Part shown: positions 19,701 to 28,300 of the stretch, piece by piece
Layout: each line of letters opens with the position of its first letter
Position numbering within the stretch: the stretch's first letter is position 1
Assembly (NCBI GenBank): GCA_024402695.1
Contig: JAKSTG010000006.1
Span: 39,186 to 103,185 of the forward strand
Source: Treponema sp.
Lineage (GTDB): Bacteria > Spirochaetota > Spirochaetia > Treponematales > Treponemataceae
Direction: 5' to 3'
DNA: 64,000 nucleotides
The notes under the pieces: model-generated
What the model was told of the DNA's origin: nothing
Database searches by the model: none
The model's input: the letters and a program-made list of their open reading frames with translations, nothing else
Position numbers and translations under genes: made by a program

Positions 19701-22349
19701 GGTACAATTACTATTACTAATGATAAACTCCTTTCAGATACGGATGATGGCATAAACACTTACCGCTTCAGCTTCTGGGATGAAACAGAAGAAACAACTC
19801 CTGGTTCTAATTCAAGCTGGTGTATTCTTAATGCACAGCTCTTCCAGGACATTGTGGACAGCACTAGACCTGAAGCCTTTATCCATCCATTCTTCTGGCA
19901 CAAGAAAGGCGGAAATGCAACTGATTCAAATGTAAGTGCTTACAACTCTATCCAGTGGGATGCAAATGGAAATGCACTTGGTCACATTGAACTTGAAGCA
20001 GATATAACTGATTCAATCCAAAATGCAAAAGCTGCGACAACAGGAACTAAAACTCTTGGAAATGATGATCCAAAAGTTTCCGGAAAGATTGTTATCCGCG
20101 GTTCAGCTTATGACGAAACAAAACTTGTTTCGGTTACTGTAACTTCAAGTGATACTTCAGTTCTTGGAAGTGGTATTACAGCTTCTCGTGCTAAAACTGG
20201 AAATGTTTATTCAAACACATGGGGAACCGGAACTTCTAACGGAAATACTCTTACTGTAGAAACAGTAAGCATCGGCCAGAAAGGACACCTTGTAAACTGG
20301 ACTCTGGAAGTGGATACAGAAAAAGTAGCCGGCATTGTTAAACCGGATGTTTACTTCTATGTAACTGCAAATGATGGAACTGGAGGTTCAACTGAAGGAT
20401 CATCCGGTCAGGCAGCTTACCAGGATACCTACTACTATTCAAACGAAGAAAAGGCAGAAGCCGGTAAGTTCTATACTTCAAATGATTTTGCTTCAGCTGA
20501 GTCTTCAGCTGAACTTGTTGAAGTTCTTGATATTAAGGACTGTCCAACTAAGTTCGAAGAAACAGATACTGCAGGGGTATACAAATATAAGATTGCAAAA
20601 GCAGGTACAGCAACAACTAACCGCTATAAGATGGACGTTGTTCCTTACGTAAGCGAAGTTGTAACCCGCCTTGCTGGTTATGATGGTGGAGTTGCAGGAA
20701 AATACAGCCGTTCTTCTTTGGGACATTATCCTGTTCAGTCAGTTAATACAACTGCTGCTCCTAGTGCAACAAATTCTTCAGAAACTGTTACCCTTAAGGG
20801 CTTTAACCTTACCGGAGCAAATGCAACAGTAGCGGTGCAGACTGGAACTACAACTATTAATGCTGCAAATGTTACAAAAACTGCAAAAACAACTTCTGCA
20901 TTAAGTCAGCTTTCTTTCAGTGCCTCGAACCTTAAGACTGCAAACTTGAGTGTTACAGTTAATGGTATTCCAGTTATGAATAACATAAATGGCAATGATA
21001 AAAAAGGTACAGCAGATTCAACAGGTGACGGAAACGAAAACTGCTATAACATGCAGCCAAATAAGGATAATAACAACAACCTTAATGATGATCTTTACTT
21101 CGATGTTTGGGATATAAATGACAGGGTAGCAAAAGCTTCTGGTTCTAACAAGATGTATGGTCTTAATATGGATATTGGCTACGGACAGTCTTTGATTCGT
21201 TATGCTTATGTTACAAGTAATAAGTATCAATTTATGGGAAGAATAGGAAATACTAATAATTCGGCACAGGGAACTGAGCATGATGACGATTATTTGTCGC
21301 CATATTCTGTAAGCTTTCATGTATTAAAAGATGGCACAAATACTTACGCTACATTCCATGGAGGAGAAGAAAACGCCAAGTACCATATATTTAAGAATGG
21401 TGCACAAGGAAAATATATCAAGAATATTCCAGGTTATTCTGAAGGAATGAAAGATGTTGTTCATTCTCCTGTTTTTGCATCGGGAAAGAGCAGTTATTTT
21501 GCATATTATGATAAGATTGATAAGCAAATAAAATTCTATACCATTGGTCAGATTGACGAAAAAAATACGTCGGACCATCAGGTAATTGCAAGTTCAACAA
21601 TGGAAGGTCGTAACATTGGTCCTTATGTTTCTCTTGCAGTTGCTAAAAATGGCGACAAGGATGTTGTATGTGCTGTCTGGTATGATCTGCCAAATGGAAA
21701 ACTGCTTTATAGTTATAAAGCAGATCCAACAAAAAATCTGACTACAGCAGGAGCAAGTGGCTGGTCTACGGCAAAACCTGTATTTGGTGACGAAAAAGGT
21801 GGTGAATACGCTCAGATTAAAGTTGATGAAAATGGTGGTATTCACGTAGCCGGTAAATTTGGCGGTAAGCTTATGTATGGTTATAAAGCGGCATACAATA
21901 CAAATGATGCTGCAGATAACGGAGGCTTTACAACCTGTACAGTAGATTATGGGGATGCAGGTAATAACCTTACAATGGACGTAGCCCTTTCAAGTGGAAA
22001 GCCTGTTGTAACTCTTGGTTATCTGTCATCAAATACACCAAAATATGCAAAAACAACAGACGGTAGTGCATGTTCAAGTGGTGTAGATTCTGACAACCTT
22101 TACAGAGCAGGTAACACCTGGGATATTTCATTCGTACCTGTTCGCAACAAGATAACTCTTGCATCTCATGAAAAAGTAAATGTAGGACTGTGGAAAACAA
22201 CTAAAGGTATTCTGACAAATTCGACAGCTACAGCATCTTCTTACACAGCTGGTGGAGCAAGTACTTTATACGGTAACGGTACAAACAACGGAGTTCTTCT
22301 TTACCTTACAGACGGTGGAGAGAACATGGAATCGGCCCAGCGTCGCTAG
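7710..22349 (+). CDS. Giant Ig-module lipoprotein A (4,879 aa)
   Basis: A predicted lipoprotein of about 4,900 residues. The signal peptide ends at a lipobox (LLPSC, Cys29), so it should be lipid-anchored. The body is a chain of Ig/cadherin-like beta modules recognised by recurrent junctions of the type (V/I)D(N/T)xAPxI and AxDxAGNxT; I count 29 junctions from about residue 183 to 4050. Four belong to a distinct type (QxTDKP followed by DDDG) at residues 754, 1316, 2308 and 2871. EF-hand-like acidic loops lie at 3348 and 3883. A TIG-like domain sits near 4357 and a propeller-like region with repeated strands (DENGGIHVAG, AVWYD) fills about 4450-4879. Adhesion, cell-surface or substrate binding is plausible; no enzyme motif was seen. 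Tandem with lipoprotein B, 41 bases apart. Confidence 0.85.
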   Translation: MKQNVTKFSKLGWLFYGAAAFVAMLLPSCRIGLGEAVDTARPEISVDDSIVANTVYKDAFELFGICKDDDIVEKVRVALTNNETGEGYLFVSDPEDDTEEMEEELKLVRCDVPVKITRLCNEKGEVIKKYKREDTWSITLNEKSESGEFLVKDGKYTATAYALDRVDRKFKNLSNAGRAIIVDNTAPLFLLGTPSLSQDFGGTFKIVGRVSDDNAVEKMIVDFYETDAVEGDEPIATWEQQNIAPTVEVNVAIWKKEGDLYHRIYGSNNIKNGFRSLKCKITLIDEAGNTTSSFYMDEDAEVADFVTTKGISVTDLYHIKNGTYVSSADRAVSDTLIEEVKAWLMDNEKLHKEVAFRLNPEASPKYSLVGGYAAVKTYSEAKKNEVLNGDSILVQVDAGRDGNAINQDSIGIDLYVIEKNALTEADDGSSLLSKVDPNSKITVFKPLVDRNGNTNITEEEKAIRALSKFAKQETSYTITAVIDESIKLRTGLTYLVVVTGFDSKKVEFDNLGDEYGFFLTAKGMAPTLTLTSPKENTLYLNKEGEFVVSGTTSHEEGIPVVKITVQKNADEDGSEIPEAVVFTSPDDFEVKDRNFELKIKPADFIKKTADLDVSAQYDVSIVAEYGEFASNEIIKSISYDVDKPYITNLNVLPVVDMSSVGGTEGNINGTVKISGSFNDAFAGINTDSLYWILNDDPATKTKIARQQNWEILLDTLELTDISDLILEFLYEDKAGNKGNQYVLYNEATSQKYLVNQESDKPIILPNGLEELPEGTKPGNGKNVPSQGELLTGTITDDDGLSKITISCISLSETNKTGDFTTVISGADLKDADGKVKKSYDLKQNLPTVNGTYTLTIEAEDTNETPKVRVWKSLIKIMGRAPELSDIKSENTYVTKTGNGVTTVTINSTVSGESETGKPLLIKVNAVNETDDNDWTEVAWTAAGTDYDSGETADWTYVIPGSMIQDDEGTYTLYFKAFDFDGKSSSVKSISYTVDNTLPEMKSFTVPAYVSNPSVSIEAGTVNPQDTYFYQILPASEAAPASFGYADIEAADSNWIEGTASGFVQRFAVEPTAAEISEGVLPEGEYKLYTVAMDSAKNTSLVLTEDAFTADLSVPVISNVDVTEALKEINSTEKAALATSPAVISAKITGTVSGFEYISLYKGAVKVGDLVSVDPIEQTYKYEIKDDAYLADGDNKFTIKAKNKAGREVSAAVPVIVLDETLPVYKSISVTPKNGEYVNGKVTVTVSLSDNKKLAGPLTWNFGADLPVTVPVKAASSDTVSFEVDTNSLPDGNNTLNLSVKDAAGNTADKNDFVLKVDQSTDKPVFNVKNGIEENRTAASITTATDKNVLKKKDKIEVEVSDDDGLASVTLKYRKAGSSDSWTPATHMTGFNASTDRGVRKTTVIIEVLEELPEGKLEVLLEASDIKHDSDAWYSNKWETVIGITAGAPTITIDETTNNKPASYVSNAAKDVIIKGSVTGGETVVYTKTVKVGSAAAVSQVFTPNAEGNFTHTISETGAADANTTVTVTYSATNAFGQSADPKTWTYTIDNEKPAISSILVASEAYNADKWRKNDSVNFSGTWTEDGSGIAEIYYWVTNTTADPGTVKDNTMSAELKGSVYEFNDNVYNFANGSQYVHFKAIDNVGNLSNDVYYKINVDNKAPVLTLNKANITDGKLIVSDTNLESSTGVQISGTLEEDISYISTTKAITVYEGADTTGTVLASKAYLGSSASEKVNGTKEFSGIKIDPSKLTKENDKYKENYTITVVGLDHLENSSQDKFVLVVDTEDPEVTIDAPAGRTGKNSIVDSENPVTIRGKASDNIAVSYVYYQIKTGNVSTKPAKGGDAWTRLDASSGQWEAKLSSVQEKGTYTVFAYSEDKSGKTSEIESSVYDIDNGAPEITLKLQKGSGTATVIQNTSGTEEVVSEDSFTLSVEVKDDYKLGSYTLKVDGVAVPLTQVTANKEYKATVSKTTDKVYEISVEAVDVVGKTTRASRKIKLDHTGPVINFTSPDLTKWQKEERFDVKGIVSDAVSGVDAIYYTTEESAPKATKDDFADTKWKKLTTTSTWSVSLENLEEGENGHLYVAAVDKAGNFTVETKGLMVDKTAPEVALYKTQADAESPSATKLSGAQTGKDSITFYIKATDKTPGSGIASVKVNGIDATLVTGNIYKYTVAKEANDTVKETCNVEVTDGAGLKATASVAVTVDAKAPVVTKVSPSKKAGDYINGTINLTFNAQDDTGLGGTYSYAVTGTEVSGNGTFTAGTVYENITIENFDTTSVTTTNAEVDLVITLTDAVGNTETSTTTLKIDQATDKPKFEASNAKGADYADNVFGLGNWTVGGKVSDDDGLGDVKVKFVPQTGATVVSGDAYASYKSILADTSKNRTSANISIPVNNSYNGKYDLYVQVFDNNTTPIASEEYKLKIAVDNSAPEIRVESVNGKDYSAKMFVPTGFNVELTAYDSNGVKDVRVKGAASPLTPANGKYTDTISGLSSGNEQNRVYVVTDNYNRQAEKEIIFNVDTTAPDVTPGAFKVTGGKKTVAYADGIAKNWFSSASIAVSAEKSDSTVPVTDVNLSENATYKLTGDTTAESSFEISRNSTASPKEGTMNNNRSVNNGKTHFLYTFFDEAGNSAKFETDVYVDNVAPVLGAYAIKVGDTTLTSSSIINAESVTVEIAGTDATSGITQILIGKTSGFRDTDKVNNAVTISTTAATTTSPLYGQKTLSTVKITVPTANLTEGNNELFVRLIDAAGNASVDQSIGTFTFDKTAPAVEIKSHENNAVVNGTITLSGSVSDSNIGTETKPVLYIDGTKVTNGVTARRKTTAEWEVSGINTVGLTDNTAHTFAVTFEDLAGNVTAHTGSGIKNLVSLMVNQDTDRPEIKLTNLTAGKTLNVTEITGSITDDDSVNPAIPAAQQGDFKVAVITSKGSLNDNSWKAPKEFNGTTFTVDVADYFETDSLDNEYKIFFQLKDAHGKAFSVKEASSVNQPKLKDENDGNKIEDADGNVIGKYDGSITLADDGSVSFAIDREEPSINNIWISTDGKEITAEDKVWEEFSGNTYYGGTKLPSAMIKIEARDEITTDPANLTVTVEIQQSDDADGNSVAAIVLEDDDITYNNNYHYATLDFSSYTDGLLLIYVKAADDSGHPAIERRNVSIDNTPPNEVHKSVRPDSSTEATATVTMTGTVFDDGEGVAKMEYCIPTRKLKTDADPVLPTDADSDTGFTWISENVDNASKLTRTSNSWTIAFTDLATDESTINENYAGYTTDDIIYNLPVWFKITDTMGNIRWDKTTLRYNPDADRPKAEFTYPKADKEVEATGKKYVVIGGNIEFNGIATDNDGIDSVYLQYDVDGDGDFDTNDYNWLNTNKLTVLPDGAELKNNWTFNGNTFWGVKATGKASWSSEFNTKTLSDQLAAANKSLEVTNDKNPGTNKDSTLNVRVCAVDTDDYNKVLVSAWTELHISLNDSKPQFSKFKLVQYPDASHTAAADVLQELDYTAGMYLNNKGYWRLEGNVRDQQGIKALKLKDGIKANYVENVAVTTAGTGKVSAISTDPQGYNIMVPITETVKFTIEATDNSVDNEHNTRTFNINVDAKAPSFMEGDDEDDLVLHRDSSNGSKLSGSVEIVNSNGLVSIFSKAKDEGSGFDKAMYYVVRRGDGTNTSDRIYNVMEAYGSDRMQNRFAFTEHDDVGDTELVYGGKATPNVFINADELPVVKAAIKARDDNSTLTVEATDIATDKNIREFGYLYIGGAYHLIKSITGSGDSITVVFDGDADKEKFNDYVYFVYGTMAVDHTGESLNEDGTIADDDGVSVGLTGKGDGMLESMVTLGTETTWSASFDSTNIPDGPLEVHVVVFDKAGNARHGNVTTKVTNNKPRIARVTLGTDLDGSGEIEASEKTLFYAKSEKPELTKTVNGQTVENYDAGVDKWTLDAKSENGGLDWKIKKDLSITPEFVGGTGAIHYYYSPAAGKTNLTSAQGTDDSTSVKQTGTLSRTDGKVSGTITITNDKLLSDTDDGINTYRFSFWDETEETTPGSNSSWCILNAQLFQDIVDSTRPEAFIHPFFWHKKGGNATDSNVSAYNSIQWDANGNALGHIELEADITDSIQNAKAATTGTKTLGNDDPKVSGKIVIRGSAYDETKLVSVTVTSSDTSVLGSGITASRAKTGNVYSNTWGTGTSNGNTLTVETVSIGQKGHLVNWTLEVDTEKVAGIVKPDVYFYVTANDGTGGSTEGSSGQAAYQDTYYYSNEEKAEAGKFYTSNDFASAESSAELVEVLDIKDCPTKFEETDTAGVYKYKIAKAGTATTNRYKMDVVPYVSEVVTRLAGYDGGVAGKYSRSSLGHYPVQSVNTTAAPSATNSSETVTLKGFNLTGANATVAVQTGTTTINAANVTKTAKTTSALSQLSFSASNLKTANLSVTVNGIPVMNNINGNDKKGTADSTGDGNENCYNMQPNKDNNNNLNDDLYFDVWDINDRVAKASGSNKMYGLNMDIGYGQSLIRYAYVTSNKYQFMGRIGNTNNSAQGTEHDDDYLSPYSVSFHVLKDGTNTYATFHGGEENAKYHIFKNGAQGKYIKNIPGYSEGMKDVVHSPVFASGKSSYFAYYDKIDKQIKFYTIGQIDEKNTSDHQVIASSTMEGRNIGPYVSLAVAKNGDKDVVCAVWYDLPNGKLLYSYKADPTKNLTTAGASGWSTAKPVFGDEKGGEYAQIKVDENGGIHVAGKFGGKLMYGYKAAYNTNDAADNGGFTTCTVDYGDAGNNLTMDVALSSGKPVVTLGYLSSNTPKYAKTTDGSACSSGVDSDNLYRAGNTWDISFVPVRNKITLASHEKVNVGLWKTTKGILTNSTATASSYTAGGASTLYGNGTNNGVLLYLTDGGENMESAQRR

Positions 22350-22390
22350 GGAATAATTAGTGGTTTATGATAGGAATTAGGGAGAATACT

Positions 22391-25300
22391 ATGAAACAGA
22401 ACAACTTGAAATCTTCTAAACTGGGATGGCTTTTTTGCGGAATGCTGGGCTTTATGGCCCTGACTTTGCCATCCTGCAATGTTGGACTTGGAAATTCGGT
22501 TGATACAGAAAAACCTAAGGTTACTCTGGATGCTGGTCTTTCGGCCGGAATGATTATTCGAGACTCGTTTACCCTTTCGGGAACCTGTTCCGATGATGGA
22601 TACGTTTCTAAGGTAGTTATTACTTTCAGAAACAGTTCCGGATTCGAAAAGGAATATGTGGTAAGCGGGGATGAACTGGTCCTTGCCACCGAAAGCGCAG
22701 ACAAAGTTGGTGCCGGAACCAGTAAAAGCTATACCTGGACAAAAGACGTTAATAAATTTAACGAAGAAACAGGATACGAATTGCCTGACGGAAATTACAA
22801 CATCAGAGTTGTATCTGTTGACCGCGCAGAAACACCAAAGGAATCTCTCCCTACAGAACGTTCTATTATTATAGACAACACTGCTCCTTTGATGGTTCTG
22901 GACCGTCCTTCTTCAGGTGATACTTATGGACGTACTTTCAAAGTTAAAGGTAAAGTTGCCGACGACTCAGATGTAAAAACAATGAAGATTGATGTATACG
23001 ATGTAAACGATACAGAAAACGGTACACCAATTCATACAATCTGGAAAACAAATATTGCCCCTTCTTTCAACATCGATGCCGCTGTTTATGGCGAAGAAGG
23101 TGATGATGATGACTATGAAAAAATCTATGGTTATGGATCAGAAACCGAAATCGAAGCTGATGACAAAGAATTCCTTTGTGCAATAACTCTTTTTGACTCT
23201 GCAAGCAAATATCCTGTAACAAGCGACGAAGACAAGCTTGGAAACCAGACATCAGTTTACTTCCTTTCTGAAGGTAAAATTTCAGACTTCTCTGATGTTA
23301 CAATGTCGGATCTTTATCACATTATCAGTGGAACTTATGAACCTGTTCCTTCAGAAGATTTCCCACTTGAAGATCTGATTGAACAGCAGGAAAGTTTCCA
23401 GAAATTCTATACAGAAAATGCACAGGCTCTTAGAACTAACTTCTTCCTGAATCCGGAAAACAGTCCAAAATTTACTCCTTTGGGATTTGCTAAAGAATTA
23501 GTAAACTATGCTTCTTTTGCAAACAATGAAATTACAAATGGTGATAACCTTTCTATTCAGGTTAGTGTTGGTAAAGATAAATTCGAAATCCTTCCAGATA
23601 CTATTGCCATTAACCTTTATGCAGTTAAAGCCGGTGCTTATGGAAGCTGGGAAAAAGTTGAACCTGCAATTGAACTTGTAAAAGCCCTTAAAAATGAAGA
23701 GGGGGAAACTCTTCTTGATGAAGCTGAAGTTGCAGAAAGATCAAAAGTTTCTTTTTCTAAACAGCAAGATAATTCATGGCTGGTAACTACCGCTGTTCCA
23801 AAAGAAAAAGGTCTTGAGTACCGTACTCCTTACTTAATTGAAGTAAAAGGATTTGATACAAAAGGAAACGAAATTGACAACCGAGGAAAAGATTACGGAT
23901 TCCAGTTTGTATCTAAAGCAGTTGCACCAACAATCAAACTTACTGGTGCAAATATTTTCTATTTGAATGATGAAGGCAAAGTAACCCTTTCGGGATACAG
24001 CCGTTATGAACTGGGTGAACCTGATGTCAATATTTATATTTATAATAGAACAGATGATGAAACTGAAGATCTTATTAAGTCTTATAAACCAGTTCTGACT
24101 CCTTCAACAGACAACAGATATGATTTTGTTATTGAAATTACAAAAGACGATCTTGTTGAGGGACGCAGTCTTCCAAGCGGACAGTATGAAATTTATGCCG
24201 AAGCCCGCAGTCCTGAATATTCAGAAATTGAACCAGTAAAAGATTCAAGAACAATTATTTATGACGTTGATGCTCCTGAAATCAATGATATTAAAATTAC
24301 TCCTACAGTTATGGAAACAACAGACAGTGGAGAAGCTGTATACAAACTGAATGGTAAAGTAAAAGTTTCATTGAACTTCTTTGATTTAGTTGGGCTTAAA
24401 GCCAAATCGTCAGGTTATAAATTCACAGGTAAAAACTCCGAAATTGCCGGTGCTCTGGTAGACGGCGATTTTGAAATTGATACAGAACTTCTTGAAGATG
24501 GAGAAGAATTCGATCTTCAGATTTATGTAGAAGACCTTGCGGGTAATAAAACTGAAGTAAGCCTGGCTGCCGATAACAATAAGCCATTTGTTGTAGACCA
24601 GGAATCTGACAAACCAAAGGTTCTTCTTGATTCCTTTGAACCAGGAATTCTTGATCCATCTAAAACTAACGGTAATACAGCTGTATCGGGAACAAAATTA
24701 AACGGAAAGATTACAGACGATGACGGTCTTAAGAAAATTACTATTATTTTTGAAAATAAAGATGATCCGACAGATGTGATTCAGCCAATAGTAATTGAAG
24801 ATGCTCTTAAAGGAACTACAAACGAAACTTATGTTCTTTCAAGTGTAACACTTCCTGCAAAGGCCGGAAAATATGATCTTAAAATTGAAGTAGAAGATAT
24901 TAATGGAGTAACAAATAGTCCATGGGATTCTTCTATTAAACTTACAGACAAAGGTCCTGAACTCAGTAATATTGCCATTAAATATGATTCTGACAAGAAA
25001 AATACTCTTTACACTTCAATCGGTTCAGGTGAAAAAACTTTCACTGTAACAGGAAATGTAGAAGGTGAACATAACGCATTAAATGATAAAGAATATCTTC
25101 AGGTTAGAGTTTCTGATTCTCTTGCAAATGAAATTGCAACATGGGAAAAAGTCAGCCATGTAGGACCAGGAACTTGGGAATATGAATATACAATTGGAAA
25201 TAATGTAGCAGAAGGAGAATACACCCTTTACTTTGTTGCAGAAGACGCTAACGGTATTTATTCAACTGAAGGAAAAGTTACTTATAAGGTAGATAATACA

Positions 25301-28300
25301 GCTCCTGTTGTAAGCGAAATTAAGGTTGAACCTTACACAAACGAAACAAGTACTTCTGTTGATGTAAAGATTACAGAAACAAACGAAAAAGAATTCTTCT
25401 ATAAAGTTCAGGAAAAATCAGTAGTGGCACCAGCTGTTGCAGGTTACGCAGATCTTGCTTCTGGATGGAACAGAGCACCAAGTTCTAGCTTTATGCTGAA
25501 CGATTTGGAAGATTCAAAAGAATACAAAATCTACGTAGTAGCAGTAGATAAGGCAAATAATGTTTCAGCAGTAAAATCTGAAGTATTCATTGTAGATACT
25601 GTAGAACCTGTTGTTTCTGATCCTGTAATTTCAGACAGCGACGGAATCATTAATCTTTCAGAACAGGCTCAGCCATTTAGTGTTTCTGCAACTGTTACAC
25701 CGGGAACTTCTGGAATTAAAGAAGTTACTCTCTGGAATGGTGATACAAAAATCGGAGCTATGACAGAAACAAGTGGTGTATACCGTTATAGCTTTGCCGC
25801 AAATGCTCTTACCGATGAAGCCTATTCTTTCGTAGTAAAAGCTGAAAGTAACGCTGGAGTAACTGGCGAAAGTTCTGCAAAAGAAATCTCTGTAGATACA
25901 GAAGCTCCGGTTATTTCAAATATCGAAATTCCACACACCGTAGAAGTTAATGGTGTTAAATATGTGAACGGAAAAGTAAATGTTAACCTTCACGTTCACG
26001 ACAATAAAAAACTTGCTTCTTCTGTTGCCTGGTCATTTGGAACAGGAACAGGAAAATCAGGAACTGTAACAATTTCAGAAGATCAGGAAGAAGACCTTGT
26101 ATTTGAAGTTGATACAACAAAACTTACAGACAACGCAGCAAATAAACTCACCCTTACACTCAAAGATGTTGCCGGAAACGTGTTTACAACTGAATATACT
26201 CTGAATGTTAAACAGGCAACTGATAAACCTGAAATCTCAGTTACTTACCCTTCAACAGCCCGTGAAAAGGATGATATGAAGATTGCAGGTAAGAACGAAG
26301 AAATCATCTTTACAGTTTCTGATGATGACGGACTTGGTTCACTTACTGTAACTGTAAAAGGTTCAAAAGAAGCTTCTGCAACACCTCTGACCCTTTCTGA
26401 TTTTGTGGCCGGAAATACAACTTATTCATTTAAAGTTTCAAAAGCGGTTGAAGACAAATACGATGTTGTTATTTCTGTTGTGGACAACAAACAGGAAACC
26501 GAAGGAAATTATTCTACTAACGAAACAATTCATGTTGGATTCTCGGGAACAAATCCACATGACCTTAAATTTACTTCATCAGAAAACCTGGTTGTAAAGA
26601 GCGGAGCTGCTCTTACAGTTGCCGGATCATACCAGGGTGGAGACACAACAAAACTTTACAGATCTGTTGATGGTGCTGGCCGTACACAAGTTACATTCCC
26701 TGACACAGTAACTTTAACTGCAGCAGATAACACTTCAAGAACTGTTGTTCTTACATATGTTATCGAAAACATTTTTGGTGAGTCTGAAGAAAAAACATAC
26801 ACTTATGTAATCGATAATAAGGCTCCTGTATTAACAGGATTCAAAGTAAACAATTATGATCATGATCCAAATGTATTCAGTAATGTTAATGAAGTAACAA
26901 TTAACGGAACCTGGGAAGAAGAAGATTCAGATTCCATTAAAGTAAATTACTGGGTATTGTCAGAAAATAATTCAGCTCTCTGTACTGAAGCTACAGCAAA
27001 GACCTTCTCTTTCAAAAAATCAGCAGACGGCTGGAAATATGACCTTAAGCTTACTAATTTGAATCAGGGTGCCAGCTATGTATTCTTCAAGTCTTATGAC
27101 AAGGTTGAAAATTCAAGCCTTTCAGAAGGAAAGAAAATAAATGTTGACTCAGTTTCTCCAAACCTTTCTGTAAGCATTAATGGAAAAGCAGTTCAGGATA
27201 CCGGAACAATTTATGTTCAGAACCTGAATGACGTTACTATCGCAGGTGTTCTTTCTGATCCTGCTCCTTCTTCCGGATTAAGCACATATCAGGCTATTCG
27301 TGTATTCGAAGGTTCTGTACCTGCAGAAAACTATCCTAACTATCAGAAAACTGGAGAAACTGTACCATCTTATGTAAAAGGTGTAGATGCAAAAAATGTC
27401 TATATCTTCAAAAACGAAATTGCCCACACCGCCGCAGTAAAAGCAGACGGAAGTTTCTCTCTTAAAGAAGGAGACGGAACAACTATTGGTTCTTCTTCTG
27501 TTAAGAATAGTCTTTCAAAGAATAACGGAAGCTATAAATCAAGCTACCTTATTACTGTTGTAGGCGAAGACTATAAAGAAAACCGCGGAAAGGTTTCCTT
27601 TACACTTGCACAGGATAACGTAAAACCAAAGAATCCTACTATTAACTATCCTTCAGGAAAAAGAGGAAAAGATGCCCTTAAGGGTTCAGATTTCTCTTCC
27701 GGAGAATACTCATTTGGTGGTAACGCAGAAGATAACGATGGTATTTCATCTGGAATTAAGGCAGTTTACTATCAGGTAAAGAAAGGAAAAGGTCTTTCTA
27801 ATCCTGCAAGATATTTATCAAGTGCCGTAAACAACGGATGGACACGTCTTGAAACCTCGGGCGGATGGACTGGAACAATGTCGGAACAGACAGCCGGAAA
27901 CCGCGGAAACTGGACTCTTTTTGTTTATTCAGAAGATGAAGCCGGAAATGTTTCTGATATTGTTTCTGAACAGTTCGATATCAGCTATGCAGAACCTGTT
28001 ATTACTGTAAAAATTGACGGTGTAGTAAATAATGATACAGATACTATTCAGAAAACTGGAGATTTCACTTTTGTTGCAACCGCATCAGATGAAGACCCGA
28101 ATGGAACTCTTTCTGTTACTGTTACAGATGGTGGAAAAACCGGTGTAACTTCTCCAATTACAACCGACGGTTTATATAACCTTGAATTCTCTGCAACTGA
28201 CGAAGTTGGAAATACAACAACTGTAACCCGTTCAATCCTTAAAGACTCAACTCCTCCATCTATTGGAATTTCTGAAGACCTTTCGGAATGGAAAACAAAA

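Noticed and set aside
22367..22390. Upstream ATG for giant lipoprotein B
   Set aside because: It would put eight residues before the signal peptide, and the GGAGAA ribosome site fits the ATG at 22391.
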